From contig CAJTPN010000005.1 of assembly GCA_910578185.1 (NCBI GenBank), positions 67,729 to 131,728 of the forward strand: a stretch of 64,000 nt of DNA, in the 5' to 3' direction. The position numbers were made by a program, and so were the translations under genes. The stretch is from an uncultured Acetatifactor sp. (GTDB lineage: Bacteria > Bacillota > Clostridia > Lachnospirales > Lachnospiraceae). Every line of letters begins with the position of its first letter. Positions within the stretch are counted from its first letter, which is position 1. A model generated the notes under the pieces. It had not been told where the DNA came from. It made no database searches and saw only the letters and a list, made by a program, of their open reading frames with translations. Positions 9,267 to 18,275 of this stretch are shown in pieces.

Positions 9267-10658
9267 TCAGACGCCCACCTTTTTTGAATCTACGGAATGG
9301 GGAACCCTATCATAAATATTTTGATAAATCTCCAGCAGTCTTTGACTGTTTTTTTGCCTGTCATGAGTCAGCATGGCGTGCTGTTTTGCATTCGCGCCAT
9401 AAGTCCCCATTCTGTCCGGATCACTCCATATCCTGATAACCGCCTTTGCCAGACGTTGGGAAATGGCCTCCAACTCCCCTCCACCGTCACATCCCACGCG
9501 ATACCCCTGATAGAGGATACCGTCCCTCTCTCCGTCAAACAGACTTGAAATACCGCCCACATCCGCACTGACACAGGGCATCCCCAGCAGCATGGCCTCT
9601 CCTAAAGAATTGGGGGAATTTTCTATGGAAGAAGGACAGACAAACAAATGGCTGACCAGATATCTGTCCCGCATTTGTTCTCCGTTTAACCTTCCCAGAA
9701 ATACCACCCGTTCCTCCAGATCTTTTTGCTCCAAAAGCCTGCGAAGATATTTACCATAGGCGGATAATTTCAATTTTTCCGTCAATGTAGCACAGCGCAC
9801 AATGCTGTTTCCCGCCACATACACCTTTGCATCAGGATATTTGCCCAAAATTTCAGGCAATGCGTGCAGCATATAATGAAGACCTTTGATGGGATAATCC
9901 CCCTGACTTAAGAAGATAGAGTGCGGAATGCACGTTCCCTCCTGCCAGGACGGGTCGTAAAATTCCTCCCGAAGAACTTCATTCATATGATAATATTGTG
10001 CTTTGGGATTCCATTCCTCCGCGCATGCCAAATCCCAGTGGGTACGCCCCGTAATATTTCCCGCCAGACCCACCGCCTGACGCTCCATCTCCCCACGCAT
10101 CACAAACTTTTCCCGCTGCCGCACCAGGCTGTCTTTTTTCAAATAATCCCGCAGAGTCACAGAACGGATCACGTTTTCCGGTAAATTTGCAAAATAAGCC
10201 TGCGCATACAGAAGGCAAATACCCTGTAAGCCTATTAACAGCCTGTCTTTTTGGGGATAAATCCGGCACATCGCCAGGGTATGCGGATATTCCGTGCCAA
10301 AACAATGTACGATATCCGGTTCCGCCTCCTCCAATATTCTTCCCAGGCTTTTTTCCAATGCACTGTCATAGTTTTCCGGATGACTCACATCCTCAGGAAA
10401 GCCAAAATAAGTAAACGCCCCCTGATCAGTGCGGATTTCTCCTTTCAAAACCCCTTCTTCCAGCAGTTGTCCCGACGCCGTATGTCCACTGCACTTCCCC
10501 ATTGGGAACGCCACGGACAGATAAATTCCCCTTTCACTTTGGGCGCCCAGCACGGCGGACGCCAGTCCGCTCAGCCATCCCTCTTTGTTGGATGCCTCTA
10601 TTCCCAACTGCCGAGCCACTGCAGGCAGCATAATATTGCATAACCACAAAACCTTCAT
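9267..10658 (-). CDS. family 4 glycosyltransferase (GT-B)
   Basis: A 463-residue GT-B enzyme. The N-terminus MKVLWLCNIMLP resembles capsular GT4 enzymes. The C-terminal domain has VFLGRLNGEQM, then ENSPNSLGEAM (the E-x7-E donor site) and VSADVGGISSLF. It is adjacent to another GT4 gene, so the repeat unit probably gets at least two retaining linkages. The linkage and sugar are unknown. Confidence 0.88.
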   Translation of the reverse strand: MKVLWLCNIMLPAVARQLGIEASNKEGWLSGLASAVLGAQSERGIYLSVAFPMGKCSGHTASGQLLEEGVLKGEIRTDQGAFTYFGFPEDVSHPENYDSALEKSLGRILEEAEPDIVHCFGTEYPHTLAMCRIYPQKDRLLIGLQGICLLYAQAYFANLPENVIRSVTLRDYLKKDSLVRQREKFVMRGEMERQAVGLAGNITGRTHWDLACAEEWNPKAQYYHMNEVLREEFYDPSWQEGTCIPHSIFLSQGDYPIKGLHYMLHALPEILGKYPDAKVYVAGNSIVRCATLTEKLKLSAYGKYLRRLLEQKDLEERVVFLGRLNGEQMRDRYLVSHLFVCPSSIENSPNSLGEAMLLGMPCVSADVGGISSLFDGERDGILYQGYRVGCDGGGELEAISQRLAKAVIRIWSDPDRMGTYGANAKQHAMLTHDRQKNSQRLLEIYQNIYDRVPHSVDSKKVGV

Positions 10659-10692
10659 AAACTACTCCTGACATATCACACTTAAATACAAC

Positions 10693-11826
10693 TTAATTAA
10701 AAATCCAGTTTAGATAAGGCAGAAGCCTCACATCCACCGCATACATGCCCCGCAGCAGCATTACAAAATAAGCGCCGAAGAATCCAACGGCTCCCACAAG
10801 GCAAAGCCTGCGCAGCCACCCTTTTCGCATCCCTATCAAAAGCCGCGGGATCAGAAACACCTGGGAGATAATCATATAATATCCCACCCTGGATACTTCC
10901 GGGATAAAGGAACCGCAGCAGTATACCGTCAGTCCAAACAAATTCAGAAAAAAGTAAAAACGATTCTGTATATCCTCCCTAAGACCATTTCCATAACAAA
11001 TCACCCCCAGCCCCAGCACACATATACATTTCAAAATATTGGCATAGGAAAGCTCTCCATTGTCAAACATGGAATCCCGGTAATAAGGATAAAAATAAAA
11101 AATGATTTCCCTGTAAACATTTTGCCCAAAAATCAATGTAGCCAACACCACACAGCCCGCTGCGTAATGCCACTTTTTCAGCCGGGCCGCCGCCAGGAAT
11201 CTTGCCGCCAGATATACAGGGATCACCAGCAAAACCGACTTGTGAAACAAAGCCCCTGCCAGGATCCAGAGAACAAACTTACCATATTCCCCGCGCAACA
11301 CATACTTCATGGCAAAAAGCGCCACCGCAAGTACAAGATAATATCTGACAGAGTTAAGGCTGTTAAAATAATATCCCCCGGTCAGTAAGAGATAAAGAGA
11401 AAAGGCAAAACAGCTTCCCTGGTCATGCAATGCCTTCACAAAAAAGAACACCGTCACAAATGAAAAAAAAGCAAATACGGGAAGATACGCATCATAGCCA
11501 AAAAGTTTTTGAATCCACTTTACAATCAGGTTAAACCCCGGTTCCGAGGATACATGCCGTCCCTGGGCAATCAGCTTAAAATTATCCCGATAAACCCAAT
11601 AGTCATTGCCCACCGCAATCCGACAGGCCGATACGCCCGCAAGCAGGCAGTAGACTGCCATCATGACCACATTGTTTGCCGCCTGTCTTCTATCCCACCC
11701 CGGTTGTACGCCAAACGCCCTGCCTCCCCCGATATACCGAGGTACATATTCTTTGTTGTCCACCCACAGACCAAGTGTCACTGTCGTCACAGTCAGCAGG
11801 ATATATACCAATGCGCTCCACTCCAC
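10693..11826 (-). CDS. EpsG/Wzy-like O-unit polymerase
   Basis: A 377-residue polytopic membrane protein with about ten hydrophobic helices and a long loop near the N-terminal third (VGNDYWVYRDNF, SSEPGFNLIVKWIQ). This pattern is typical of the EpsG family. Such proteins polymerise lipid-linked repeat units outside the membrane. It abuts the glycosyltransferase gene on its 3' side with no gap. It is the only polymerase candidate in the cluster. Confidence 0.85.
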   Translation of the reverse strand: MEWSALVYILLTVTTVTLGLWVDNKEYVPRYIGGGRAFGVQPGWDRRQAANNVVMMAVYCLLAGVSACRIAVGNDYWVYRDNFKLIAQGRHVSSEPGFNLIVKWIQKLFGYDAYLPVFAFFSFVTVFFFVKALHDQGSCFAFSLYLLLTGGYYFNSLNSVRYYLVLAVALFAMKYVLRGEYGKFVLWILAGALFHKSVLLVIPVYLAARFLAAARLKKWHYAAGCVVLATLIFGQNVYREIIFYFYPYYRDSMFDNGELSYANILKCICVLGLGVICYGNGLREDIQNRFYFFLNLFGLTVYCCGSFIPEVSRVGYYMIISQVFLIPRLLIGMRKGWLRRLCLVGAVGFFGAYFVMLLRGMYAVDVRLLPYLNWIFN

Positions 11827-12636
11827 TTAAGCCTCCCTGTCGCTGCAGACGCCCCTTTGCTGCGCCGCGGCATTCATTCCTTCTTTCATCCACTTAAACG
11901 CTTTATCCGGCGGCACCTGGGCGCACAGAGTGCCTCTGTGGACCAGCAAAAAACGCCTGGCCATCAGCCCGGAAAGTCTGCCGTAAAGATAACGATACAA
12001 TATTCCCCTGTCATAAAAAAACTTTTTGTTATAACCTCCAAACCAGGTGGAGTCCCCCCCTGTCTCCACGGCAATGGTGACAGGCGCCGTATATACGCTA
12101 TATCCCCTGTCCATAAACTCCTTTAAAAACAAACTGTCTTCCCCATTACTGTAGCGTGCGCCGCCTCCGAACAGCAGGGAAAACATTACGCCTGAAGAAA
12201 GCAGACTTTCCCGACGCACCGCAAAGCTCACTGCCCCATATCGACCGCAGTTGTACCAATGAACCCTCTTTCGCTCCGTAATAAAATAAGTTCTGCGTGC
12301 TTCCTCCACTGTCACATTAAACAATATCATATCCGCCAGAGGATTCCGTTCAAATTCCGCGCTTATCCTTTCCGCATAATCCGGCTCATATACCAGATCC
12401 GCATCCGCAAAGAGGCAGATATCACCCTTGGCCCGCATAATAGCCTCATTCCGGCTTCTGCCCACCCCCCGGTCGGGAAAGGAATAAAAACGCGCCAAGT
12501 GTCCCTGATATTCTATTTCCTCATATCCTACCCTGTCGCACTGATTGATAATCACCGCGTCCGACGAAAGCCGCATCCGGCGAATCAGTTGATTCGGCTC
12601 CTCCTGCATGACCGATGCCAACACTTCTACTTTCAT
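11827..12636 (-). CDS. family 2 glycosyltransferase (EPS cluster)
   Basis: A 269-residue GT-A enzyme. After a short non-canonical start (MKVEVLASVMQEE) come GVGRSRNEAIMRA and the metal-binding DAD motif in LFADADLVY. A later region (FGGGARYSNGEDSLF) matches the acceptor-side acidic motif of family 2. The start overlaps the stop of the Wzz-like gene as ATGA, so translation is likely coupled. The stop touches the start of the polymerase gene. Confidence 0.85.
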   Translation of the reverse strand: MKVEVLASVMQEEPNQLIRRMRLSSDAVIINQCDRVGYEEIEYQGHLARFYSFPDRGVGRSRNEAIMRAKGDICLFADADLVYEPDYAERISAEFERNPLADMILFNVTVEEARRTYFITERKRVHWYNCGRYGAVSFAVRRESLLSSGVMFSLLFGGGARYSNGEDSLFLKEFMDRGYSVYTAPVTIAVETGGDSTWFGGYNKKFFYDRGILYRYLYGRLSGLMARRFLLVHRGTLCAQVPPDKAFKWMKEGMNAAAQQRGVCSDREA

Positions 12637-13787
12637 TCATTAGCCTTTCCGCTTTTATGCTTTCCTCCCGGAATCGCCCCATAATACCATTTGATCAGCC
12701 ACTCATCCGCTTCCCATAAAAGCGCTGCGGTCACCTGACAATCCTGCTGCCTCAAATATTCCAGAACATGCTCCAGCCTTCTGCCCCCGTGGCGATCCGC
12801 CCGAACCACAAGCAAAATTCCCTCTGCTTCCCGAAGTTTCCTGCAACTCTCCGGTCGGATAAGGGGTGATTCCACGGCAAACCATCCTTTCCCTTCTTCC
12901 GCCCCCTCCTCTTCCCGATCCATCCCAATCTCCGGGCATGCCTGATACAGCCCTTCCAATACTTTGTGCATATCTATCCCCTCCTGCACGGGGCAGACCG
13001 CCACATTATTTAATATCCCACCATGGTTCTCAGCCTCTTTTCCCTGCGCTTCATCTCTGAAAAAATACCGTAAATTTTCCCCCAGCTCCGCGCTCTCCAA
13101 AGTCCCCACAGCCCTTACCCCATATCGCTTCCAGATGGTACCTGGCAGTCTGATCCTGTCCTCACCAATGATCTGAAGCAGCAAAATAACCACTGTAAAA
13201 AAACAGGACAATCCTCCGCTAAGTACCAATGCTCTCCCCACTCTGACATCAGGTATCACCATAGCGGCACTGTCGCCCGGGTCGATCACCACCACGGATG
13301 CAATTTCCCTGATCTCTCCCGCAAAATCCTGGGTCATGGCATCCTCCACCGCCCGGGCAATTTGAATACTTTTCTCCGGATCATTGGTGGTGACAGTGGT
13401 GGATGGCACTCTCAAATCCGATGCAAGAAATGCTTCCAGTGTTTCCCCAATCGCCGCCTGATCCATATTCCACCCGCTTGCTTCCCCCTCCCCGTCCGTC
13501 AGATGCTTCCACACCGCATCCAGAAACAATTCGGACTGCATATAGGTGTTCCAGCTTGTCTGATTAATATATACCGAACCGATATCCTTCTCCTCCGCCC
13601 TATATTCCACGCGGTAGGTGGATGTGGCCGCATACAAGGTTTCTCCTCGAAAAATTACATTTTTTATATAATATCCGCCTCCAAACACAGCGGTGCCCAG
13701 AACCGTACAGAACAATATGACCGGAAGCGCACGCAACATACACAGCACGGTAAGGCGCAAATCAAATGGTTCCTTTCCGTATATCAT
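12633..13787 (-). CDS. Wzz/CapA-type chain-length protein with degenerate tyrosine-kinase-like tail
   Basis: A 384-residue protein. One membrane helix (about 18-40) leads into an extracytoplasmic Wzz-like domain (VYINQTSWNTYMQSELF, TTVTTNDPEKSIQIA). A second helix at about 190-212 returns to the cytoplasm. The remaining 170 residues look like a worn BY-kinase (CpsD/EpsB) fold: NVAVCPVQEGIDMHKVLEGL stands where Walker A should be but lacks GKS/T, and a late strand-helix unit (ILLVVRADRHGGRRLEHVL) resembles the kinase C-terminus. No Tyr-rich tail is seen. The start overlaps the stop of the upstream transferase (ATGA). It probably sets polymer length without kinase activity. Confidence 0.75.
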   Translation of the reverse strand: MIYGKEPFDLRLTVLCMLRALPVILFCTVLGTAVFGGGYYIKNVIFRGETLYAATSTYRVEYRAEEKDIGSVYINQTSWNTYMQSELFLDAVWKHLTDGEGEASGWNMDQAAIGETLEAFLASDLRVPSTTVTTNDPEKSIQIARAVEDAMTQDFAGEIREIASVVVIDPGDSAAMVIPDVRVGRALVLSGGLSCFFTVVILLLQIIGEDRIRLPGTIWKRYGVRAVGTLESAELGENLRYFFRDEAQGKEAENHGGILNNVAVCPVQEGIDMHKVLEGLYQACPEIGMDREEEGAEEGKGWFAVESPLIRPESCRKLREAEGILLVVRADRHGGRRLEHVLEYLRQQDCQVTAALLWEADEWLIKWYYGAIPGGKHKSGKANE

Positions 13788-15259
13788 TTTTCCGTTTCGC
13801 TCCCTTCCGCGTATTTCTTACCTGCCTCCGCATCCCTTCTTCGTTTCTCTTCCCGCAGCGCCGTAATCTGCTCCCCTTCCACGCCCTCGGTGCTGTCGGG
13901 CCAAAAGATAATTTTCAAAGTCAGAAGCATCAGCTTAATGTCCAGCCACACGGAATAGTTTTCAATATAAGTCAAATCCAGCTTCAATTTATCATAGGGC
14001 GATGTATTGTATTTTCCATAGATCTGTGCAAAACCTGCGAGTCCTGCCTTGACCTTCATGCGATAGGCAAACTCCGGCATAATGTCTAAATATTGCGCAA
14101 TGATCTCCGGGCGCTCCGGTCTGGGGCCAATGAAGGACATATCCCCTCTCAAAATATTGATCAGCTGCGGCAGCTCGTCGATTCTGCACTTGCGGATCAC
14201 CTTTCCGATGGGCGTAATGCGAACGTCGTTTTTTTGGGCCAGTCTGGCCACCCCATCCTTCTCCGCGTCTATCTTCATACTGCGAAACTTCATAATGTAA
14301 AATTCTCTTTGATCCAGGGTACAGCGCACCTGCTTGTAGAGGATGGGCCCTCCGTCATAGAGCTTGATGGCAATGGCCGTAATCAGCATAAAAGGAAATG
14401 TCAAAAGGAGCAATCCCAGCGCACAGGCAATATCAATGGATCTCTTGATAAAACGCTGCTCCATGGTAAGACAATATTCTCTGGTGAGCAGAAGCGGCGT
14501 GTCAAAAACATGCAATTCTTCCGCTCCCATCAATATCACATCCGTAATCTTCGGCAGCAGATACACCCGGATGGAATGAGCGTAGCAGAATTTCAGCAGG
14601 GGCGTTCTCTCTTCCACAGAGATATCCCCCAATACAACCGCGTTACAAGTCCCTTCTTCATACAGCCGCACAATCGTCCCGATCACCGCATTCAAGCCCT
14701 TCCGAACGGAAACCGTCTCGGTGACCATATATTTATCCCCTCGGCTCTCAAACTTGCTGCGAATACTCTCCACCGGCCTGTCCCCGTGTACCAAAAGCAG
14801 CCTTCTGGGCGGAAAAATAGACCGGTAAATTCGATTGGCCACATTGATATATACGATAACAATAACCACCTGTTCCAACGACATAAGCAGAAATACATCC
14901 GGCACAAAAAGCTGATATGCCATCACAGAAAGCTCTGCATAGATAAACACATTGGCCATCAAAGTAGCGAATACCTGTGAAAAGATCACCTCCGTGTTTT
15001 TAAGATATCCCAGCCGCATTCCGCCATACATTGTGGACAACAGATACAGTATCACACCATATATGGCAATTTCCAACAAATGACCCTTAAACCAGAAATC
15101 CCGCAGGTCTTCCACCACACTGTATTGAAAATGAAACAGCCAATGATAGGCAAACACCCCTATTTCCAGCCCCAGACATATAATTGTCAAAATCAGATTG
15201 ATCAGCCTCTTGAATGTTTCCAGCTGTTTTATTTTTCTTTCGTTGGTTTTTATACTCAA
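13784..15259 (-). CDS. long polyprenyl glycosylphosphotransferase (WcaJ/WbaP type)
   Basis: A 491-residue initiating transferase. About five N-terminal membrane helices (28-150) and a cytosolic CoA-binding-like region (up to about 260) precede the C-terminal phosphoglycosyl transferase domain: a re-entrant helix, GPILYKQVRC, KFRSMKIDAEK, the Asp-Glu pair in CRIDELPQ, FIGPRPERPE and AGLAGFAQ. It loads hexose-1-phosphate onto undecaprenyl phosphate. It lies near the start of the operon. A second, shorter enzyme of the same type is at 4293, so the operon has two potential initiators. Confidence 0.9.
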   Translation of the reverse strand: MSIKTNERKIKQLETFKRLINLILTIICLGLEIGVFAYHWLFHFQYSVVEDLRDFWFKGHLLEIAIYGVILYLLSTMYGGMRLGYLKNTEVIFSQVFATLMANVFIYAELSVMAYQLFVPDVFLLMSLEQVVIVIVYINVANRIYRSIFPPRRLLLVHGDRPVESIRSKFESRGDKYMVTETVSVRKGLNAVIGTIVRLYEEGTCNAVVLGDISVEERTPLLKFCYAHSIRVYLLPKITDVILMGAEELHVFDTPLLLTREYCLTMEQRFIKRSIDIACALGLLLLTFPFMLITAIAIKLYDGGPILYKQVRCTLDQREFYIMKFRSMKIDAEKDGVARLAQKNDVRITPIGKVIRKCRIDELPQLINILRGDMSFIGPRPERPEIIAQYLDIMPEFAYRMKVKAGLAGFAQIYGKYNTSPYDKLKLDLTYIENYSVWLDIKLMLLTLKIIFWPDSTEGVEGEQITALREEKRRRDAEAGKKYAEGSETEK

Positions 15260-15347
15260 AACAGGGATCCTCCCTAAGTAAAATTCGTTCGTCCAAAAAA
15301 CGACCCTTACAGATTTTTATTAGTATACCACAAAAAGCACTCTAATA

Positions 15348-16106
15348 CTACACTCTTCTTTTTACCGCCCGAAACGCCCAAAAGCAAAAATGATATGCGC
15401 TTACAATAATCCCCAGTCCTTCCGCCTTGCGGTACAGATTCCAGATTCGTCGGATAGCTTCCAGCTTATTGGAAGAAAGGGTCTTCCCCGCCCTGCGGTA
15501 TTTCACCAGGTTCTCATCCAACCCATAGGCCGTGTAACCGCTCCGAAGCACCCGAAACCACAAAGCCGTATCCTCGCTTTTGATCTCCGGCATTTCCAGC
15601 TGCTCTCTGCCGATCTTCTCCGTGTCAAACATCACCGTGGTGGTAAAAATCGTAGTATTGCTCAATGCCTGCCTGTAGGTAAGCTTCTCCGGTACACGAA
15701 CCACCTTTCCGGTTCCTCTGCCCGCTTCATCTGCAAATTCATACCCCGTAAATACAAATGCGGCGTCTTTTTCCTTCATAAACGCCAGCTCCCGCTGCAG
15801 CTTTCCCGGCGCCCACAAATCATCCGCGTCCAAAAATGCAATATATCTCCCCTTTGCCTCACGAAGGCCTCTGTTCCTGGCTCTGGCAGCGCCCCCGTTA
15901 AAAGGCTGCCTGATCAGCCGGATTCTGTTCTCTCTCTTTTCTTCCAGGTAATTTTTAATTTCCAAAACCGTGCCGTCACTGCTGCAGTCTTCCACCAGAA
16001 GAAGTTCCCAAGCCCCATAGGTCTGTCGCCTGACACACTCCATGGTCTCCCTGATATATTTTTCCACATTATAAACCGGTACGATAATGCTGATCAGCTC
16101 GTCCAT
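15348..16106 (-). CDS. family 2 glycosyltransferase (EPS cluster)
   Basis: A 252-residue GT-A enzyme with ISIIVPVYNVEKYI at the N-terminus, then LVEDCSSDGT and FLDADDLWAPGKL as metal site. ATG 16106 is chosen because the conserved strand starts right after it; the upstream ribosome site is weak, and an in-frame start further up (16139) cannot be excluded. The gene overlaps the end of the next upstream gene by about 38 bp. The function is sugar transfer to the repeat unit. Confidence 0.85.
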   Translation of the reverse strand: MDELISIIVPVYNVEKYIRETMECVRRQTYGAWELLLVEDCSSDGTVLEIKNYLEEKRENRIRLIRQPFNGGAARARNRGLREAKGRYIAFLDADDLWAPGKLQRELAFMKEKDAAFVFTGYEFADEAGRGTGKVVRVPEKLTYRQALSNTTIFTTTVMFDTEKIGREQLEMPEIKSEDTALWFRVLRSGYTAYGLDENLVKYRRAGKTLSSNKLEAIRRIWNLYRKAEGLGIIVSAYHFCFWAFRAVKRRV

Positions 16107-16935
16107 AAAATATCCAGTAACCCTCCAACAGCCGCCCATCCATCTGCAGCGCTTTCTCCATTTCTTTCACCGTTCCGGCAGCGGTATCTCCCGGAAGCAG
16201 GATGCAATTTACCCCCATATCCAACGCGTTTTGCACACATTTTTCCATGGAAAGCTCCCCGGCATCCTCCATTCCCGCTTCCGTGGCCTGTTCCATCCAC
16301 CGGTACATATCCGTAATTTTTTCATCATATATGTCATATGCGTATGCATTCAGCGACTCATCCCACATATTCCTGCCGTAGGGGAGTGTAATGCGGCCAT
16401 CCAGCTCCCTGGCATACTCCATAATCTCCCGGGGCGCCCACAGACAGATCTCTCCATGGGGCAAAAAATTTGCAAGCTGCTCTAACACCCTTTCGGCAGA
16501 CGCCTTTTCGTTCCTCTGCGTCCCCACATCCCAGGGCCTCCCGCCCATCCCGCCTGAGAGCATAAGCAATACCAGCAAAAGCAACGTAACCGGAATCCCC
16601 CTGCGCCATCCTGAAACTTTAAAATCCTCCCAACAATCCGCCATCAGGATCGTGAGCCCATACGCCGTCATTGCCGTCACGGGCACCAGACTCCAAATCC
16701 ACTCGTAATCATAAAATTCGGTCTGATACATCATCAGCAATGAAGCCGTTACAGGCAGAATACAACAAAACGTGATAATGGTAGAATACACAAGAAACGG
16801 CAGTTCCCGCACCCTTTTTCTATAGCACCATAAAAACAACAAAACGGCCAGCAACAACGCAGCCAGCTTGCCGTTGTCCGTATAATTTTTCCATCCCAGC
16901 CAGGCCATTTGTATATTTTTTAAAAACACTGTCAT
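16069..16935 (-). CDS. membrane protein, possible C-terminal half of a GT-C-like enzyme
   Basis: A 288-residue protein with about four membrane helices (25-130) and a soluble C-terminal domain of some 150 residues. The soluble part ends with a strand/turn pattern (VNCILLPGDTAAG, EGYWIFYG) like the extracytoplasmic tail of GT-C glycosyltransferases and polytopic EPS proteins. It does not look complete on its own: most GT-C proteins carry the catalytic first loop in an N-terminal part, which here is in the adjacent gene. Start and upstream stop share ATGA. I do not recognise a named family. Confidence 0.6.
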   Translation of the reverse strand: MTVFLKNIQMAWLGWKNYTDNGKLAALLLAVLLFLWCYRKRVRELPFLVYSTIITFCCILPVTASLLMMYQTEFYDYEWIWSLVPVTAMTAYGLTILMADCWEDFKVSGWRRGIPVTLLLLVLLMLSGGMGGRPWDVGTQRNEKASAERVLEQLANFLPHGEICLWAPREIMEYARELDGRITLPYGRNMWDESLNAYAYDIYDEKITDMYRWMEQATEAGMEDAGELSMEKCVQNALDMGVNCILLPGDTAAGTVKEMEKALQMDGRLLEGYWIFYGRADQHYRTGL

Positions 16936-17990
16936 TTCATCGCCCCCTTACCTGCGGACGAGGCAGCCTTCGAATCTTTTGGGACACTTTTCCCACAAAA
17001 CCGTTGGGCTAACGCCATCCCTGCGGCGACAAACAGACAAACTCCCAAGCCATAATAGGTCCAGACAATACAGCACTCAGCCAGACAGCATAAAAGAGCC
17101 GACGCCCATCTTCTACGCAGGCACCGGGACAAAAGCCACGGCAGAAGCACACAGTTTCGCACGGTGACACCGCGCCAACCGCAATACAGCACGCCAAACC
17201 CATCCATACCATACAGATAAGTTCCTGTCCAAAAAAGAAACGACACTGCCAGCAAAAAGCATAAACGCTTTTTACGTGTAAAAAGACATCTGCCCAAAGC
17301 TGCAAATGCAGCATATGAACTTACCAGAACCAATGCCGGAACAAGACGCCCAACTACAATCTCCGGATTTAACCCTGTGGCCCTGCACAGACTGGCATAT
17401 AACGTGGGCAGGCACAAAATTTCCAGCCGCAGAGGAAGCCCTGCGGTATAAGGCCGCCCGGTCATGGGGTTCACCTGATAAATCCCATCCGTAGCCAAAA
17501 AGCTCCCCACCGTCTCCATGGTCATATCCTGTCTGCGGTATCTATAGTCCCCACTGCAGACAAGAAGCAGCTGGGAAAGGACAAGCAACCCCAAAAGTAC
17601 CGCCAAAGTCCATTCCGCCTTGTCCTCCGGCAAGATTCTTTTTCGTAAGGAGGCGACCAATGTTCCCATGCCCCTGGTCGGTTCCGGTTCTCTGCCTGGT
17701 ACGATTGACTTTGTTGGCTCGGTCAGATCCTGTTTCATGGTCAGTTCCTGTTCCATAGGTGACAGAATGGGTTCCGTCCCTTTTGGAGCCCTTGTGAGGG
17801 CAAATCTTCTCCGAATGAAAAAAAAGAGTGTCGCCGTGACACAGCCACCCCCCAGTAATCCCATAAAAAGCATGGCGCACAAATGAAAGGGCAGCTTCAA
17901 AAATACTGCTGTCAAATGCGCTGTCTCGGCAAATCCGATAATCACAATTTCCGCAAAGATGATATAATCCAGGCAAGTGTTCTCTTTCAC
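16932..17990 (-). CDS. DUF6077-like polytopic membrane protein, first gene of EPS operon
   Basis: A 352-residue protein with two N-terminal helices, a cytosolic Pro/Glu-rich linker, then about six helices. The loop after the third helix (RRQDMTMETVGSFL, YQVNPMTGRPY) resembles the first extracytoplasmic loop of GT-C-like proteins, where acidic catalytic residues sit. The GTG at 17990 is chosen because AGAAAGGA is six bases upstream; the frame is open to 18155, but that would place the start on top of the promoter. It is probably a sugar transferase or assembly protein of the EPS pathway; the family name is a moderate-confidence recognition. Confidence 0.6.
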   Translation of the reverse strand: MKENTCLDYIIFAEIVIIGFAETAHLTAVFLKLPFHLCAMLFMGLLGGGCVTATLFFFIRRRFALTRAPKGTEPILSPMEQELTMKQDLTEPTKSIVPGREPEPTRGMGTLVASLRKRILPEDKAEWTLAVLLGLLVLSQLLLVCSGDYRYRRQDMTMETVGSFLATDGIYQVNPMTGRPYTAGLPLRLEILCLPTLYASLCRATGLNPEIVVGRLVPALVLVSSYAAFAALGRCLFTRKKRLCFLLAVSFLFWTGTYLYGMDGFGVLYCGWRGVTVRNCVLLPWLLSRCLRRRWASALLCCLAECCIVWTYYGLGVCLFVAAGMALAQRFCGKSVPKDSKAASSAGKGAMK

Positions 17991-18076
17991 GGCATATCCT
18001 TTCTTGTTTCTTTTATGGGCGGAGAGCTTTAGGGGGCATACGCATTTTGGGGACAGTGGGTTTTCACTTCGCTCCT

Positions 18077-18135
18077 CAAATACCGGTATTAACCTCTGCT
18101 CAAGCCAGCTTGGCAGAGGCTTATAACGGTATTTG
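18077..18135 (-). promoter_or_regulatory. long imperfect hairpin in the EPS operon leader
   Basis: Two 23-base arms (18077-18099 and 18113-18135) pair with about four mismatches, and the 13-base interval holds a second small stem (CAAGC/GCTTG). The structure begins some 12 nt after the predicted transcription start and lies about 90 nt before the GTG start. There is no T-run behind it, so it is not a simple terminator; a regulatory or RNA-stabilising role is inferred. Confidence 0.55.
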
Positions 18136-18153
18136 ACTCTGCCCTTTGCGCAC

Positions 18154-18182
18154 ATTATACCATAATTATCCTTTTAAGTCCA
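18154..18182 (-). promoter_or_regulatory. probable promoter of the EPS operon
   Basis: On the minus strand a perfect TATAAT (18154-18159) is preceded after 17 bp by TGGACT (18177-18182, 4 of 6 matches to TTGACA). It gives a leader of about 155 nt before the first gene at 17990. It lies just past the terminator of the Spo0A-like gene. Confidence 0.6.
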
Positions 18183-18183
18183 C

Positions 18184-18215
18184 AAAAGCAGCCGGATTTT
18201 ACACCGGCTGCTTTT
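18184..18215 (-). terminator. terminator of the Spo0A-like gene
   Basis: A perfect 11-bp stem, AAAGCAGCCGG (18185-18195) with CCGGCTGCTTT (18204-18214), is followed by TTTTG on the minus strand. It separates the Spo0A-like gene from the EPS promoter and may work in both directions. Confidence 0.8.
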
Positions 18216-18275
18216 CATTCACGCAGTAAGAAGCATGTCTATCCACTCTACTGTTGTCTCTTTTGTATAAGTTGC

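Noticed and set aside
18136..18150. GCGCAAAGGGCA in the EPS leader as a c-di-GMP (GEMM) riboswitch
   Set aside because: Only a short stretch resembles GEMM; the GNRA tetraloop helix and the second conserved ACGCAAAGCC block are missing.
17991..18155. N-terminal extension of the first EPS gene to 18155
   Set aside because: The extension covers the predicted -10 and leader hairpin; a GTG with a good ribosome site at 17990 fits the membrane-protein start.
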